A program made the position numbers and the translations under genes. From Thiobacillus sp. UBA3361 (GTDB lineage Bacteria; Pseudomonadota; Gammaproteobacteria; Burkholderiales; Thiobacillaceae), in NCBI GenBank assembly GCA_002360535.1, contig DEQR01000027.1, forward strand, positions 1 to 64,000: a stretch of 64,000 bases of DNA. The letters run 5' to 3'. This document shows, piece by piece, positions 6,470-16,991 of the stretch. A model generated the notes under the pieces. It did not search any database. It saw nothing but the letters and a program-made list of their open reading frames with translations, and had not been told where the DNA came from. The first letter of the stretch is position 1. The number at the start of each line of letters is the position of its first letter.

Positions 6470-8367
6470 TAATCCCTAGCGCCTAAAAACGCGTTCACCC
6501 GGCGCACGAAGGCGGCTGGGTCGGCCAGTTGGCCACCATCCAGCAGCACCGCCTGATCCAGCAGCAGCCGGCCAAGTTCCGCCTGGCGCTCGCCTTCCTC
6601 GGACTCCAGCCGCCTGACCAGGGCATGGCCGGGGTTGATCTCCAGGATGGGCTGGGAGGCGGGCGCCTCCTGGCCCAGGGATTTCAACATGCGCGCCAGG
6701 TGGCCGCTCATGTCGTGCTCGTCGGCCACCAGACAGACCGGCGAATCCACCAGGCGGTGGCTGACGCGCACGTCCTTGACGCGGTCCTTGAGCACTTCCT
6801 TGAGCCGGTCCACCACCGCCCGGGCGGCTTCGGTGACATCGGGTTTGTCCTCTTCCTTCGCGGCGTCCTCGCCCTCGCCGGCCTTCACCTGGCTCAGGTC
6901 CAGGTCGCCCTTGGCGACGCTGGCCAGGGGCTTGCCGTCGAATTCGAACAGGTTGGCCACCAACCATTCGTCCACCCGGTCGGTGAGCAGCAGCACCTCG
7001 ATGCCCTTTTTCCTGAAGATCTCCAAGTGCGGGCTGGCCTGGGCGGCGGCCGGGCTGTCGGCGGTCAGGTAGAAGATCTTGTCCTGGCCTTCCTTCATGC
7101 GGCCGATGTAATCAGCCAGGGTGATGGTCTCGCCCTCGCCGGCGGTGGAGCGGAAACGCAGCAGCTTGGCGATGCGCTCCTTGTTGCCGGGGTCCTCGCC
7201 GACGCCTTCCTTGAGCACCTTGCCGAAGTGTTCCCAGACCTTCGCGTAGTCCTCGGCGCGGTTCTCGGCCAGGTCGGCGAGCAGGTCCAGGGCCTTGCGC
7301 ACGCAGCCGGAGCGGATCATCTCCATGTCGCGGGTCTGTTGCAGGATTTCCCGCGAGACGTTGAGCGGCAGGTCGGCGGCGTCGATCACCCCGCGCATGA
7401 AGCGCAGGTAGGCGGGCATCAGCTTGCGCGCGTCTTCCATGATGAACACCCGCTTCACGTACAGCTTGATGCCGGCGGTGGCGTCCCGGTCCCACAGGTC
7501 GAAGGGGGCATGGGCTGGCACGTAGAGCAGTACCGTATAGTCCTGGCGGCCCTCGACGCGGGCGTGAGTCCAGGCCAGCGGGTCTTCGTAGTCGTGGCCG
7601 ACGTGCTGGTAGAAGGCCTTGTATTCCTCGTCGGTGATGTCGTTCTTGGACCGCGTCCACAGGGCGTTGGCTTTGTTGACCGTCTCCTCTTCGCCCTTCT
7701 CGTCGATGAACACGATGGGGATGGGGATGTGATCGGAGTATTGGCGGACGATGTTCTTCAGGCGCCAGGGCTCCAGGAACTCGTCTTCGCCTTCCTTGAG
7801 GTGCAGGGTGATCTCCGTGCCGCGTTGGGCCTTCTCCACCGTCTCCAGGGTGTATTCGCCGCTGGCCTCGTCTGCCACCGAGTAGTCCCAGCGCACGCCG
7901 TGTTCCTGGGTCAGGCCAGCGCGGCGGGTGATCAGGGTCACCTGGTCGGCGACGATGAAGCAGGAGTAGAAGCCGACGCCGAATTGGCCGATGAGTTGGG
8001 CGTCCTTCTGCTGGTCGCCGGTGAGCTTGCCGAAGAACTCCCGGGTGCCGGACTTGGCGATGGTGCCGATGTGCTCGATGACCTCGGCGCGGCTCATGCC
8101 GATGCCGTTGTCGCGCAGGGTCAGGGTGCGGGCCGCCTTGTCGGCGCTGATCCAGATCTTCAGCTCGCTGTCGTTCTCATACTGGGCCGAGTCGTTGAGA
8201 GCCTCGAAGCGCAGCTTGTCGGCGGCGTCGGCGGCGTTGGAGGCCAGCTCTCGCAGGAAGATCTCCTTGTGGCTGTACAAGGAGTGGATCATCAGGTGCA
8301 ACAGTTGCTTGACCTCGGCCTGGAAGCCGAGGATTTCTTTGCCGGCGGTGGTGTTGGTGTCGCTCAT
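6469..8367 (-). CDS. htpG: Hsp90-family molecular chaperone HtpG
   Basis: 632 residues, close to E. coli HtpG (624). The N-terminal GHKL ATPase is intact: [18 protein letters not shown] holds the catalytic Glu and Asn, DNGIGMS is the nucleotide-binding motif, and [11 protein letters not shown] is the lid Gly motif. Middle and C-terminal dimerisation domains follow in normal order. The ATG at 8367 ([15 protein letters not shown]) has GGGGAG about 9 nt upstream. A longer frame reaches 8412, but the promoter -10 element lies at 8399-8406, so the longer start would be outside the transcript. HtpG works with DnaK/CbpA, encoded at the left edge. Confidence 0.97.
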   Translation of the reverse strand: MSDTNTTAGKEILGFQAEVKQLLHLMIHSLYSHKEIFLRELASNAADAADKLRFEALNDSAQYENDSELKIWISADKAARTLTLRDNGIGMSRAEVIEHIGTIAKSGTREFFGKLTGDQQKDAQLIGQFGVGFYSCFIVADQVTLITRRAGLTQEHGVRWDYSVADEASGEYTLETVEKAQRGTEITLHLKEGEDEFLEPWRLKNIVRQYSDHIPIPIVFIDEKGEEETVNKANALWTRSKNDITDEEYKAFYQHVGHDYEDPLAWTHARVEGRQDYTVLLYVPAHAPFDLWDRDATAGIKLYVKRVFIMEDARKLMPAYLRFMRGVIDAADLPLNVSREILQQTRDMEMIRSGCVRKALDLLADLAENRAEDYAKVWEHFGKVLKEGVGEDPGNKERIAKLLRFRSTAGEGETITLADYIGRMKEGQDKIFYLTADSPAAAQASPHLEIFRKKGIEVLLLTDRVDEWLVANLFEFDGKPLASVAKGDLDLSQVKAGEGEDAAKEEDKPDVTEAARAVVDRLKEVLKDRVKDVRVSHRLVDSPVCLVADEHDMSGHLARMLKSLGQEAPASQPILEINPGHALVRRLESEEGERQAELGRLLLDQAVLLDGGQLADPAAFVRRVNAFLGARD

Positions 8368-8398
8368 GGCGAGATTCTCCCCAGTTGGAACAGGGCTG

Positions 8399-8426
8399 AA
8401 TTTGGGCCGCATGCGGGGAATTCAAG
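8399..8426 (-). promoter_or_regulatory. sigma-32 (heat-shock) promoter for htpG
   Basis: Minus strand: CTTGAA (8421-8426), 14-base spacer, CCCAAATT (8399-8406). The -35 is perfect and the spacer is the same length as in the two sigma-32-type promoters at 655-712. The transcript would start near 8392, 25 bases upstream of the HtpG ATG. Confidence 0.68.
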
Positions 8427-8468
8427 TATCACGGGAGGCGGATTGGCGCACCGCCTGCCCCCGTCCGC

Positions 8469-11240
8469 TTATTGCAGCATTTCGGGTGCCGGACGGCCGA
8501 TCAGATAGCCTTGGGCGAAATCGACGCCAATGTCGCGCAGGATGGACAGGGTCTCCTCGTCCTCCACGAACTCGGCCACCGTCTCCTTGCCGAAGCCGCG
8601 CACCGCCTCGTTGAGGGCGCGCACGAACACCACGTCGTCCGGATTCTGGGTCAGTCCCTTGATGAAGGAGCCGTCGATCTTCACGAACTCCACCGGCAGT
8701 TCGCGCAGGTATTGGAAAGAGCTGTAGCCGACCCCGAAGTCGTCCAGACCGAATACGCAGCCCAGCTCCTTGAACTTGGCCATGATGCGCACCGCGCTGG
8801 AGAAATTGGCCAGGGCGGTGGTCTCGGTGATCTCCAGGATCAGCCGCTCACCGTCCACGCCTTGTTGGGCGAGGGCCACGCGCATGGTCTCGAAGGCCAT
8901 GTCGTCATCGAAGCTGCGGCTGGACAGGTTCAGAGCGATCTTGACGTCCGGATGGGTGGCTGCGGTGGACACCGCCTCTTCCACCACCCACCGGTCGATG
9001 CGGCGGATAAGGCCGGTGCTTTCCGCGACATCGATGAACAGGCCGGGCGGCACCAGGCCGCCGTCCTTATCGCGCAGGCGCAGCAAGGCCTCGTAGTGGC
9101 CGATCCTGCTGCTGGTGATGTGCTGGATGGGCTGGAAATGCAGTACCAGGCGGTTCTCGTCCAGGGCCTGTTCCAGTTCGCCACGCCAATAGGTGCGCCG
9201 TTCGGCCGCCTCCCGGTAGGGGTCGTCGGGGGAGTACAGGTGCCAGGAACCGTGGCCCTTGGTGCGCGCCTGGGTCAGGGCGAGTTCGGCATTGGCCAGC
9301 AGGGTGTCAGCGTCCCGGCCGTGGGCGGGGAAGGCCACCAGACCGACGCTGGCTGACACCCGCCGGCGCGTCACCCCTTCGGGCATCCAGCCCACATGGG
9401 CCATGACCTGGTTCAGCGACTTGGCCAGGACGATGGCATCGGCGGCGCCGAGGCCGGTGAAAACCAGGGCGAAATCGTCACCGCCGAGGCGGGCGGCCAG
9501 GGTGGGGCCGGGGGTCAGGTTGCGGATATGACGGGCGAATTCCACCAGTACGATATCGCCGGCCTCGTGGCCGCCGCTATCATTGACCGACTTGAACTCG
9601 TCAATATCGCAAATCGCCATCACGCCTTCCGTGTGCTTGTCCAGCAGCAGGTCCAGATCGCGCTTGAAGGCGCGGCGATTGAGCAGTCCGGTGACGCTGT
9701 CGTGTTCGGCGAGCAGGTACAAGCGGCGCTCGGCCTCTCGGAAGTCGGTCACGTCCAGGCCGACGGACAGGAAGGTGCGACCGCCCGCGCTGTCGTCCAG
9801 GCAGGAATGGAACCACACCACGTCCCGCTCCTGGCTGTCCGGGCGGGGGCAGGTGCCTTCGTTGTGGATGATCTGTCCGCTCTGAAGATGGGTAATGAGT
9901 TCGGCGTGCTTCTTGCGTTGGTTGGGCAGCAGGAAGCGCTCATGGAAGGACTTGCCCAACAGGTCGCCTAGCCCGTACCCGCTGACCTTGACGGCGTTGG
10001 CGTTGGCCAGGCGGATACGGCCGTCTTCGCTATAGGTCAGGATCATGACCGGCGCCGTGTCCAGGAGGCCGGCAGCGAAATCCCGTTCGTGTGCCAGTTG
10101 TCGGGCCTGGGCCATGAGCTGTTCGGCATGGCGCTCATTGTCCTGTTGGAGCAGTTCGAGGGTGTCGGCCAATTCATGGGTCAGGCGCGCCAGGTCGTCC
10201 ACTTCATCGCGAATGTGGCGCGGCCCAACTTCATCGAACGCCGCGCGCGCCTCGGCGAACTGGCTGCGGCCGAGCATGGGCAGGGCTTCCATGGCCAGGC
10301 GCAGGCGCTGCATGGATGGACGCAGCATGAGGAACAGCAGGATCGCGCTCAGCGCCAACACCGCCAGACCCACCAACAGGCTTGAGCGCACGTTCTCCAG
10401 CAGCTGGCGGTGCTCCAGGGTGACATCGTTGATGGCCAGAAATTGAATGCCCGTGGCCGAAGAAACCGGGGCGGGGAATAGAAACAGGGAGTAGGCGTGG
10501 CCGTCGCGGTAATAAATATTCGGTAACTGGCTGGGTGGGTTCTCCAATAGAGAGTGCATCAGGCCGGCGTATTCGTTACCGCCGCTGACAGAGATGAGTC
10601 GGCCCGGACGGTCCCCGGTATTCCTGGCGGCCACCTGCTGCCCCGCATCCAGAACCGCCAGTTCCATGTTCGACAGTCCCCTGAATTGCATCACCGCATC
10701 CTGTAAGCCGGCAGCCACCAGAACTACGCCGACGAAGCGACCCTGCCGCACTAGGGGGATGACCGTGGACAGAAAGCAAGTGGATTGGCAATGCAGCCAG
10801 TTCATGGGGGACTCACGGCGGGCCACCTCCGAGGCCAATCGGCCCAGGGTCGCGTCCGGGGCGCCGAATCCCCAATCTCCGAGGGGCTGGCCACCGGCCG
10901 ATACGAAGGCCACATGTTCCATGCCGTGGGTCAGATTCAGCTCGGACCAGAACGGCGAAAAGGCAAGCCGCAAGGCTGCCGGGTCGGAATTGGCCAGGGC
11001 GCTTCTGACGCCAGGGATTTCCGCCACCAGGCTGGCAAGGGACTGGAGCCGGGCGTGCTGTTGGTCCAGGAGTTGCCGCGTCAAGGCCAAGGCGCGTTCG
11101 TGTTGTATGGCCATGTTGCTCGCCTGTCCGGTCCGGTGCTGGTCGATGGCCAGCCAGGTGAATGCGGCCGTGGCCAGCAGCAGGGACAGGGCCGCGAAAA
11201 ACAGGACCTTGAGCCGGATGCTGATCAATCGCTTAACCAT
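8469..11240 (-). CDS. Membrane sensor with PAS, GGDEF (degenerate) and EAL domains
   Basis: 923 residues. TM1 is near residues 8-30, a periplasmic Cache-like sensor covers about 30-290, and TM2 is near 292-312. A linker/coiled coil and a PAS domain (about 390-500) follow, then GGDEF and EAL. The GGDEF signature reads GGDDF, so diguanylate cyclase activity is doubtful. The EAL domain keeps its catalytic set: EALLR, NLS, EITET, DDFGVGYSS, KIDGSFI and the loop-6-side VAEFVE Glu. The likely net activity is cyclic-di-GMP breakdown, with GGDDF perhaps a GTP-sensing regulatory domain (inference). It is the last of three co-oriented genes, 34 bases after the porin-like gene. Confidence 0.92.
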   Translation of the reverse strand: MVKRLISIRLKVLFFAALSLLLATAAFTWLAIDQHRTGQASNMAIQHERALALTRQLLDQQHARLQSLASLVAEIPGVRSALANSDPAALRLAFSPFWSELNLTHGMEHVAFVSAGGQPLGDWGFGAPDATLGRLASEVARRESPMNWLHCQSTCFLSTVIPLVRQGRFVGVVLVAAGLQDAVMQFRGLSNMELAVLDAGQQVAARNTGDRPGRLISVSGGNEYAGLMHSLLENPPSQLPNIYYRDGHAYSLFLFPAPVSSATGIQFLAINDVTLEHRQLLENVRSSLLVGLAVLALSAILLFLMLRPSMQRLRLAMEALPMLGRSQFAEARAAFDEVGPRHIRDEVDDLARLTHELADTLELLQQDNERHAEQLMAQARQLAHERDFAAGLLDTAPVMILTYSEDGRIRLANANAVKVSGYGLGDLLGKSFHERFLLPNQRKKHAELITHLQSGQIIHNEGTCPRPDSQERDVVWFHSCLDDSAGGRTFLSVGLDVTDFREAERRLYLLAEHDSVTGLLNRRAFKRDLDLLLDKHTEGVMAICDIDEFKSVNDSGGHEAGDIVLVEFARHIRNLTPGPTLAARLGGDDFALVFTGLGAADAIVLAKSLNQVMAHVGWMPEGVTRRRVSASVGLVAFPAHGRDADTLLANAELALTQARTKGHGSWHLYSPDDPYREAAERRTYWRGELEQALDENRLVLHFQPIQHITSSRIGHYEALLRLRDKDGGLVPPGLFIDVAESTGLIRRIDRWVVEEAVSTAATHPDVKIALNLSSRSFDDDMAFETMRVALAQQGVDGERLILEITETTALANFSSAVRIMAKFKELGCVFGLDDFGVGYSSFQYLRELPVEFVKIDGSFIKGLTQNPDDVVFVRALNEAVRGFGKETVAEFVEDEETLSILRDIGVDFAQGYLIGRPAPEMLQ

Positions 11241-11274
11241 CGTGCTCCCTGGCGCGGCGTCTGTATGGCGGGCG

Positions 11275-12489
11275 TCAGAAACGCCACGCGGCCTGTAGCA
11301 TCAGCATGTCCCACTCTTTTTTCGGGTTGGGCATTTCCTGGGGGGACAGCCAGAGGCCGCCATCAACTCGAGCCCACTCCGCCCAAAATGACCAGGCACC
11401 CAGATCACGGCGCGCGCCCAGGGTCCAACTCTTGCCGTAGGTGGCGTGGCCCTGGCCGGGGAAAAGCAACCCGTAACTGATGCCATCCTTGTCTTTGTTG
11501 TTCAGGTAGATCTCATCCCGGCGCAGATAGACGCTCCAATCCTGGGCGGGCCGCCAAAGTCCCTGCACATACCATGATTCCACGGTATTGGTGCTGTTCC
11601 GTATCGCAAACACCGGGAACGCAAAACCATAATCACCCACCTTGTTGTCGGTCTGGGAGTATTCCGCCGTCAGACTCCATTTTTCCGCATTGCGTTGGGC
11701 CGACAGCACCCAGGTGTCCAGGTTGTGCTCGCCGGCCTGGATCGGGTCCAAGACGCCCGCCGGTTTGTAGCGCATATTGATGTTGCCGACCGTCAGGCCG
11801 AAGCGCCAGCGCCCGCCGTCCCGATCAAGCATCAGCTGCCCCAGCCAGGAAGGCCGGCCCTGAATGTGGCCGCTCCAGTTGTTGAGCAGCAGCAGGTATT
11901 CCAGATCCACGTCGTCCGCTTCCGGTCTGACGAAATTCAACGACCAGTTGGCTTCCCAGCGGTCCAGGGTATGCAGCCCGTAGAGAGAGGCGCCCGGCGC
12001 GGCCAGATAGAAATTGCGCACGCGATCGAGGTAGATGGATTGGGGCATGGTTGCCCCGGGCCGGGTGTGGGCCACGTCCCGCGTGGTGTTGTAGAAGCCG
12101 AGCGGATTCTTGACCTTGCCCAGACGCAGGCCGACGTGGGATGAGTCACTCGAGAACAGGCTGCGATCGACGAAACCATAGTCCAGCCGCGGCTCCCCCT
12201 CATCCGCCGCCCCCGCCCAGCGGGCGAGCGCCTGCGCGGAAAGCATCCAGTCCGAGTTGGGACGCCAGGACAGGTTGAGGCCCAGTTCCCGCATGTCCGC
12301 CGCCAGACCATCATCGCTGCCGCCGCCGACGCGGTTGTCCGAGGTGTGCACCACGCCCTGGCTGACGAAACCGTGCATCTGGGCATTTTCACCCAGATCA
12401 ATGGCCGCCGCGGGTGGCAGATAGAGCGCCAGCAGTGCGGCTCCCAGCCCCAGGGCTCTATTCAACCTGCAGGATGCTGACCGGATCAT
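11275..12489 (-). CDS. Porin-like outer-membrane beta-barrel protein
   Basis: 404 residues. The signal peptide is about residues 1-29 (ALGLGAALLALYLPPAAA). The mature part shows alternating hydrophobic strands with many aromatic residues and ends in QAAWRF, the terminal Phe used by the BAM machinery. I see no specific porin family motif. The start overlaps the upstream binding-protein-like gene by 32 bases, and a GGDEF-EAL sensor follows. The trio looks like a unit in which a solute binding protein, a barrel and a cyclic-di-GMP enzyme act together; the ligand is unknown. Confidence 0.8.
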   Translation of the reverse strand: MIRSASCRLNRALGLGAALLALYLPPAAAIDLGENAQMHGFVSQGVVHTSDNRVGGGSDDGLAADMRELGLNLSWRPNSDWMLSAQALARWAGAADEGEPRLDYGFVDRSLFSSDSSHVGLRLGKVKNPLGFYNTTRDVAHTRPGATMPQSIYLDRVRNFYLAAPGASLYGLHTLDRWEANWSLNFVRPEADDVDLEYLLLLNNWSGHIQGRPSWLGQLMLDRDGGRWRFGLTVGNINMRYKPAGVLDPIQAGEHNLDTWVLSAQRNAEKWSLTAEYSQTDNKVGDYGFAFPVFAIRNSTNTVESWYVQGLWRPAQDWSVYLRRDEIYLNNKDKDGISYGLLFPGQGHATYGKSWTLGARRDLGAWSFWAEWARVDGGLWLSPQEMPNPKKEWDMLMLQAAWRF

Positions 12490-12910
12490 TTTTTCTCGCC
12501 TTGTTCACATATCCGATGGCTCCGGGCGTGGCGGCGACTTTGGCCAGCATTTCTTCCTCGGAGGCGACTTCGATGGGTGCCTGGGCCATGCCGGAATAGA
12601 TCAGGCGGTCCCAGGTCTGCCGCAACTGGTAGGGATAGAGATCCAGCCGTTCCTTGCTCATGCGGCCGTGCAGCGGATGGCTGTCGGGCAGGACGAATAC
12701 CCGCACCAGTTTCCCATCGGGCCAGCGCGCCAGGCGCAGGCCGAACATGGCGCGGGCATTGGCCAGGGAGATGCTTTGCAGCTCCACACCACGGTGGACG
12801 ATCAGCTCGACCGCGTCCGCAGAAACCATTGGCAGGCAACCCAGGACGACCCACAAAGCACGACGAGCGAGGAACCGCAAACTCTTGCCTTTCTTCCTAT
12901 GCAATTTCAT
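12458..12910 (-). CDS. Small periplasmic PstS-like substrate-binding protein
   Basis: 150 residues with a basic N-terminus and signal peptide (about 1-34, RALWVVLGCLPMVSADA). The mature part resembles half of a phosphate-type binding protein (SISLANARAMFGLRLARWPD, then a GAIGYVNKAR segment near the C-terminus that recurs in PstS-like proteins). There is no ABC permease or ATPase nearby, so transport is unlikely. Located first in the operon with the porin-like and GGDEF-EAL genes, it probably senses or passes a ligand. The function is inference. Confidence 0.78.
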   Translation of the reverse strand: MKLHRKKGKSLRFLARRALWVVLGCLPMVSADAVELIVHRGVELQSISLANARAMFGLRLARWPDGKLVRVFVLPDSHPLHGRMSKERLDLYPYQLRQTWDRLIYSGMAQAPIEVASEEEMLAKVAATPGAIGYVNKARKNDPVSILQVE

Positions 12911-12924
12911 TGAGACGGACTGAG

Positions 12925-14102
<1,178 letters not shown>

Positions 14103-14194
14103 TCGTCGTCCATGGGGTGGGGCGAGGGGCGCGTTATGATAGCCTGCATGCACGACTGAGGACACGGCATGTACCGCCCAAGAAAGGCAATTTC

Positions 14195-14626
14195 ATGAGC
14201 AACGATCAGCAACTCAAACGCATGGGCCTCAAGGCCACGGGACCGCGCCTGCGCATCCTGGAATTGTTCGAAGCGGCCGAAAAGCGCCACCTGACCGCGG
14301 ACGACGTCTATCGTCTGCTGATCGGGGAGGGCGAGGACGTGGGCTTGGCCACGGTCTATCGTGTGCTGACCCAGTTCGAACAGGCGGGTATTCTGCTGCG
14401 CCATCATTTCGACAACGATAAGGCGGTTTACGAACTGAATTCCGGCCGCCATCACGACCATCTGCTGTGTATGCAGTGCGGCCGGGTGGAGGAGTTTTTC
14501 GACGAGGAAATCGAGCGTCGCCAGAAAAGCGTGGCCCAGGAGCGGGGCTTCCGCATCCATGAGCATTGCCTGTATCTGTACGCTGACTGCCTGCGGGAAA
14601 ATTGCCCGCACCGTCCGAAGGAATGA
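14195..14626 (+). CDS. fur: Ferric uptake regulator Fur
   Basis: Iron-responsive repressor, 143 residues. Residues 1-85 form the winged helix (LKATGPRLRILELF, then VGLATVYRVLTQFEQAGI). The metal and dimer domain has GRHHDHLLCMQCGRVEEF with the conserved His and the CxxC pair, and a C-terminal YADCLRENC. The start at 14195 has a weak AAGG about 6 nt upstream. It is divergent from bamE. Confidence 0.97.
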   Translation: MSNDQQLKRMGLKATGPRLRILELFEAAEKRHLTADDVYRLLIGEGEDVGLATVYRVLTQFEQAGILLRHHFDNDKAVYELNSGRHHDHLLCMQCGRVEEFFDEEIERRQKSVAQERGFRIHEHCLYLYADCLRENCPHRPKE

Positions 14627-14730
14627 GTAATGTGTGCCGGCATGTCTGGCGAGCGGATATCGGCTCGGTTTGACCGCCGCCCGGAAAGGGCGGCTGAAGC
14701 GTGACGCAAGCAGGAGACAGGCATAAGAGG

Positions 14731-14821
14731 TGGCGGAGAAGGTGGGATTCGAACCCACGGTACCCTTTCGGGGTACACACGATTTCCAGTCGTGCACCTT
14801 CGACCACTCGGTCACTTCTCC
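14731..14821 (-). tRNA. tRNA-Ser (GGA)
   Basis: Class II tRNA with a long variable arm. On the minus strand the acceptor stem pairs GGAGAAG with CTTCTCC, the anticodon loop reads CTGGAAA (anticodon GGA) within ACGACTGGAAATCGT, and the T arm has GGGTTCGAATCCC. The CCA end is encoded (14731-14733). The variable arm is TGTACCCCGAAAGGGTACC. Confidence 0.97.
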
Positions 14822-14853
14822 GCTGAAGCCGCGAGAGATTACACATATCCCCC

Positions 14854-15567
14854 ATGCAAGGCAAGGCGCCTGCCGCATTCCCCTACAAGGCCGTCATCAA
14901 GGGGCTGGGGATCATTATGTCCCTGGTTCTGCTGGGTTTCCTGGTCCGGTCCATGCAGTCGGGCGGGGTTCTCGATGCGCATTGGATCGACACCCAGGTC
15001 AGCCACCGCGGTTGGCAGGGGGCGGCGCTGTTTTTCGCCGTGGGCGGGGTGTTCACCGCCATCGGCTGGCCGCGGCAGATCGTTTCCTTTCTCGGTGGCT
15101 ATGCCTTCGGCTTTGCCGCCGGCACCTTCTGGGCCCTGCTGGCTTCCGTACTGGGGTGCGCCATGGCTTTCTACTATGCGCGTTGGCTGGGGCGGGGGCT
15201 GATCCGGCGCAAGTTTCCGGGACGGGTCCGCCACCTGGACGATTTCGTCCACGAACACCCCTTTTCCATGACTCTGCTGATCCGGCTGCTGCCGGTGGGA
15301 AGCAACCTGGTCACCAATCTGGTGGCCGGCGTCTCCAGCGTGCGGGCGCGGCCCTTCATGGCCGGCTCAGCTGCCGGCTACGTGCCGCAGACGGCAGTGT
15401 TCGCCCTGGCGGGCAGCGGCGTGGCCGTCGATCCCGAACTGCGCATCGGCCTGGCGGTGGTGTTGTTCGTGGTGTCCAGCGTGCTGGGGGTCAAGCTGTA
15501 CCGGCGTTTCCGCCACGGCAAGGGATTCGACGAGACGGTCGATCGGAACCTGGGCGAGAGCCCCTAG
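14854..15567 (+). CDS. TVP38/TMEM64-family inner-membrane protein
   Basis: 237 residues with several transmembrane segments (about 19-36, 55-75, 80-105, 180-200, 205-225). The SNARE-assoc/TVP38 core has the typical pattern FLGGYAFGFAAGT, then LIRLLPVGSNLVTNLVAGV. DedA/TVP38 proteins are lipid scramblase-like or membrane homeostasis proteins; no specific substrate is known here. The first ATG (14854) lies 33 bases after the tRNA-Ser gene. An in-frame ATG at 14917 would start right at the first TM segment. Confidence 0.85.
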   Translation: MQGKAPAAFPYKAVIKGLGIIMSLVLLGFLVRSMQSGGVLDAHWIDTQVSHRGWQGAALFFAVGGVFTAIGWPRQIVSFLGGYAFGFAAGTFWALLASVLGCAMAFYYARWLGRGLIRRKFPGRVRHLDDFVHEHPFSMTLLIRLLPVGSNLVTNLVAGVSSVRARPFMAGSAAGYVPQTAVFALAGSGVAVDPELRIGLAVVLFVVSSVLGVKLYRRFRHGKGFDETVDRNLGESP

Positions 15568-15580
15568 GGGTGGAGTTCAT

Positions 15581-16528
15581 CTAGACCTTCGCCGCCGCCC
15601 TCCGCCGCTCCAGCAGATCATCCAGGATCGGCCCGCAGATCACCTCCAGTGCCAGTTTGAGCTTGCCGCCGGGTACCATCATGGTGGTGGGCCGGGTCAT
15701 GCGGGCACCGGGGATGCGGCGCAGTATCCTGGGGAAGTCGTAGCGCTGACGGTCACGGAAATGGATGACCAGCATGGACTCGTCCGCCGTCGGCACGTCG
15801 CGGGCGATGAAAGGATTGGAGGTGTCCACCAGGGGCATGCGCTGGATGTTGATATCGGTCAGGCCGAACTGGGGCGAGATGTAATGGATGTAGTCGTCCA
15901 TGCGCCGCAGTATGGTCTCCACGGAGACCGACGCGGTGCAGTAGCCCTTGTCGCAATCGCGATGGATCTTCTGGATCCATTCCAGGTTGATGGCGGGCAC
16001 CACACCGATCAGGAAATCCACGTGCTGGGCGACGTCGATACCCCGTTCACCCACCCGGCGGTCGATCTCGGGCGGGAAATGGCGGGCATCCACCTTGCGG
16101 CGCGTCCAGGTCTGCGCCACCACGCCGCCGTGCTGGCCTTCGTAGAAGAGCAAATCACTACCTGGCCTGAGGGGCTTCCAGGGGGTGAATTCGCCTGCCT
16201 TGACGCCCAGATGGTCGGCATGGGTTTCATTGTGGGCGTATTCCCTCACCACGCCGCTGCCCGTTTCGCCGTAGGTCCTGAAGAAGCTTTCCAGTTCCGG
16301 GAAGTGGTTGCATTCCGGCCCGAACCAGGAGATGCGCCGGCCACTGCCGCGCGCTTCGTCCAACAGGGCGGCGAACTGCCGTTCGGTATAGCGGCGGAAA
16401 CCGTCGCCATGGACGAGGGCCGGCTTGATGTTCTGGCGGCCGAACAGGTCCTTGAAGGCGTGGCGTACCGTGGACAGGCCCGAACCGGACATGCCGGTGA
16501 CCGCGATGATTGGGTGCTTGTGGGACAT
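15581..16528 (-). CDS. prkB: Phosphoribulokinase
   Basis: Makes ribulose-1,5-bisphosphate from ribulose-5-phosphate and ATP, a Calvin-cycle step. 315 residues. The P-loop is GMSGSGLSTV (about 12-21). The family carries HGDGFRRYTE, EYAHNETHADH and LLFYEGQHGG motifs, all of which are present. It fits the ~290-residue class I bacterial type. It ends 13 bases from the TVP38 gene (convergent). No cbbL/M genes occur in the window, so RuBisCO would be encoded elsewhere. This is one of the best indications of autotrophy here. Confidence 0.95.
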   Translation of the reverse strand: MSHKHPIIAVTGMSGSGLSTVRHAFKDLFGRQNIKPALVHGDGFRRYTERQFAALLDEARGSGRRISWFGPECNHFPELESFFRTYGETGSGVVREYAHNETHADHLGVKAGEFTPWKPLRPGSDLLFYEGQHGGVVAQTWTRRKVDARHFPPEIDRRVGERGIDVAQHVDFLIGVVPAINLEWIQKIHRDCDKGYCTASVSVETILRRMDDYIHYISPQFGLTDINIQRMPLVDTSNPFIARDVPTADESMLVIHFRDRQRYDFPRILRRIPGARMTRPTTMMVPGGKLKLALEVICGPILDDLLERRRAAAKV

Positions 16529-16645
16529 GGTCGGCGATCTCCCCCGAAACGACCGATTGGCCGCTGAATATTAACATCGTCTAACACTGTCAATTGCTCC
16601 CCCTGCGGGAGTATGCTGAGACCATCCTTTACAGGGTTTCCCGCC

Positions 16646-16921
16646 ATGAGTCACAAGCACGCCAGCCTGATCCGCACCCTCTTCCACGATCCCATCAGCG
16701 GCAATATCCATTGGCGCGAGATCGAGTCCCTCCTGCACCACCTGGGCGCCGAAGTGGAGCAACTCAGCGGCGCCCGCCTGCGGGTGGTGCTGCACGGAGT
16801 GGAGGGCATCCTGCACCGGCCGCACCACAGCAACGTGTTGGGCAAACAGGACGTAAAGCACCTGCGCGAGTACCTGGCCCACGCACGGGTGACGCCCTCC
16901 CTATACGAATCGGAGACCTGA
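16646..16921 (+). CDS. HicA-like small protein, no HicB partner
   Basis: 91 residues. The N-terminal half has the HicA-type layout (HDPISGNIHWREIESLLHHLGAE), with a conserved helix followed by basic beta strands. HicA toxins are mRNA interferases with an active His; a His-rich stretch (LHRPHHSN) is present here. No hicB antitoxin lies on either side, and the next gene is on the other strand. It may be a solitary or non-toxic relative. The start at 16646 is chosen because a longer frame (16613) reads through the 5' leader. Confidence 0.65.
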   Translation: MSHKHASLIRTLFHDPISGNIHWREIESLLHHLGAEVEQLSGARLRVVLHGVEGILHRPHHSNVLGKQDVKHLREYLAHARVTPSLYESET

Positions 16922-16991
16922 GCCTCCGTCCTACGTGTACGGCCGCTCGCATCCTGGGCCGAATACGGCCGCGTCCAGGCGGCCCGAGGTC

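Noticed and set aside
8367..8412. Longer HtpG start at 8412
   Set aside because: The start would lie upstream of the promoter -10 region (8399-8406), and the longer N-terminus has no family match.
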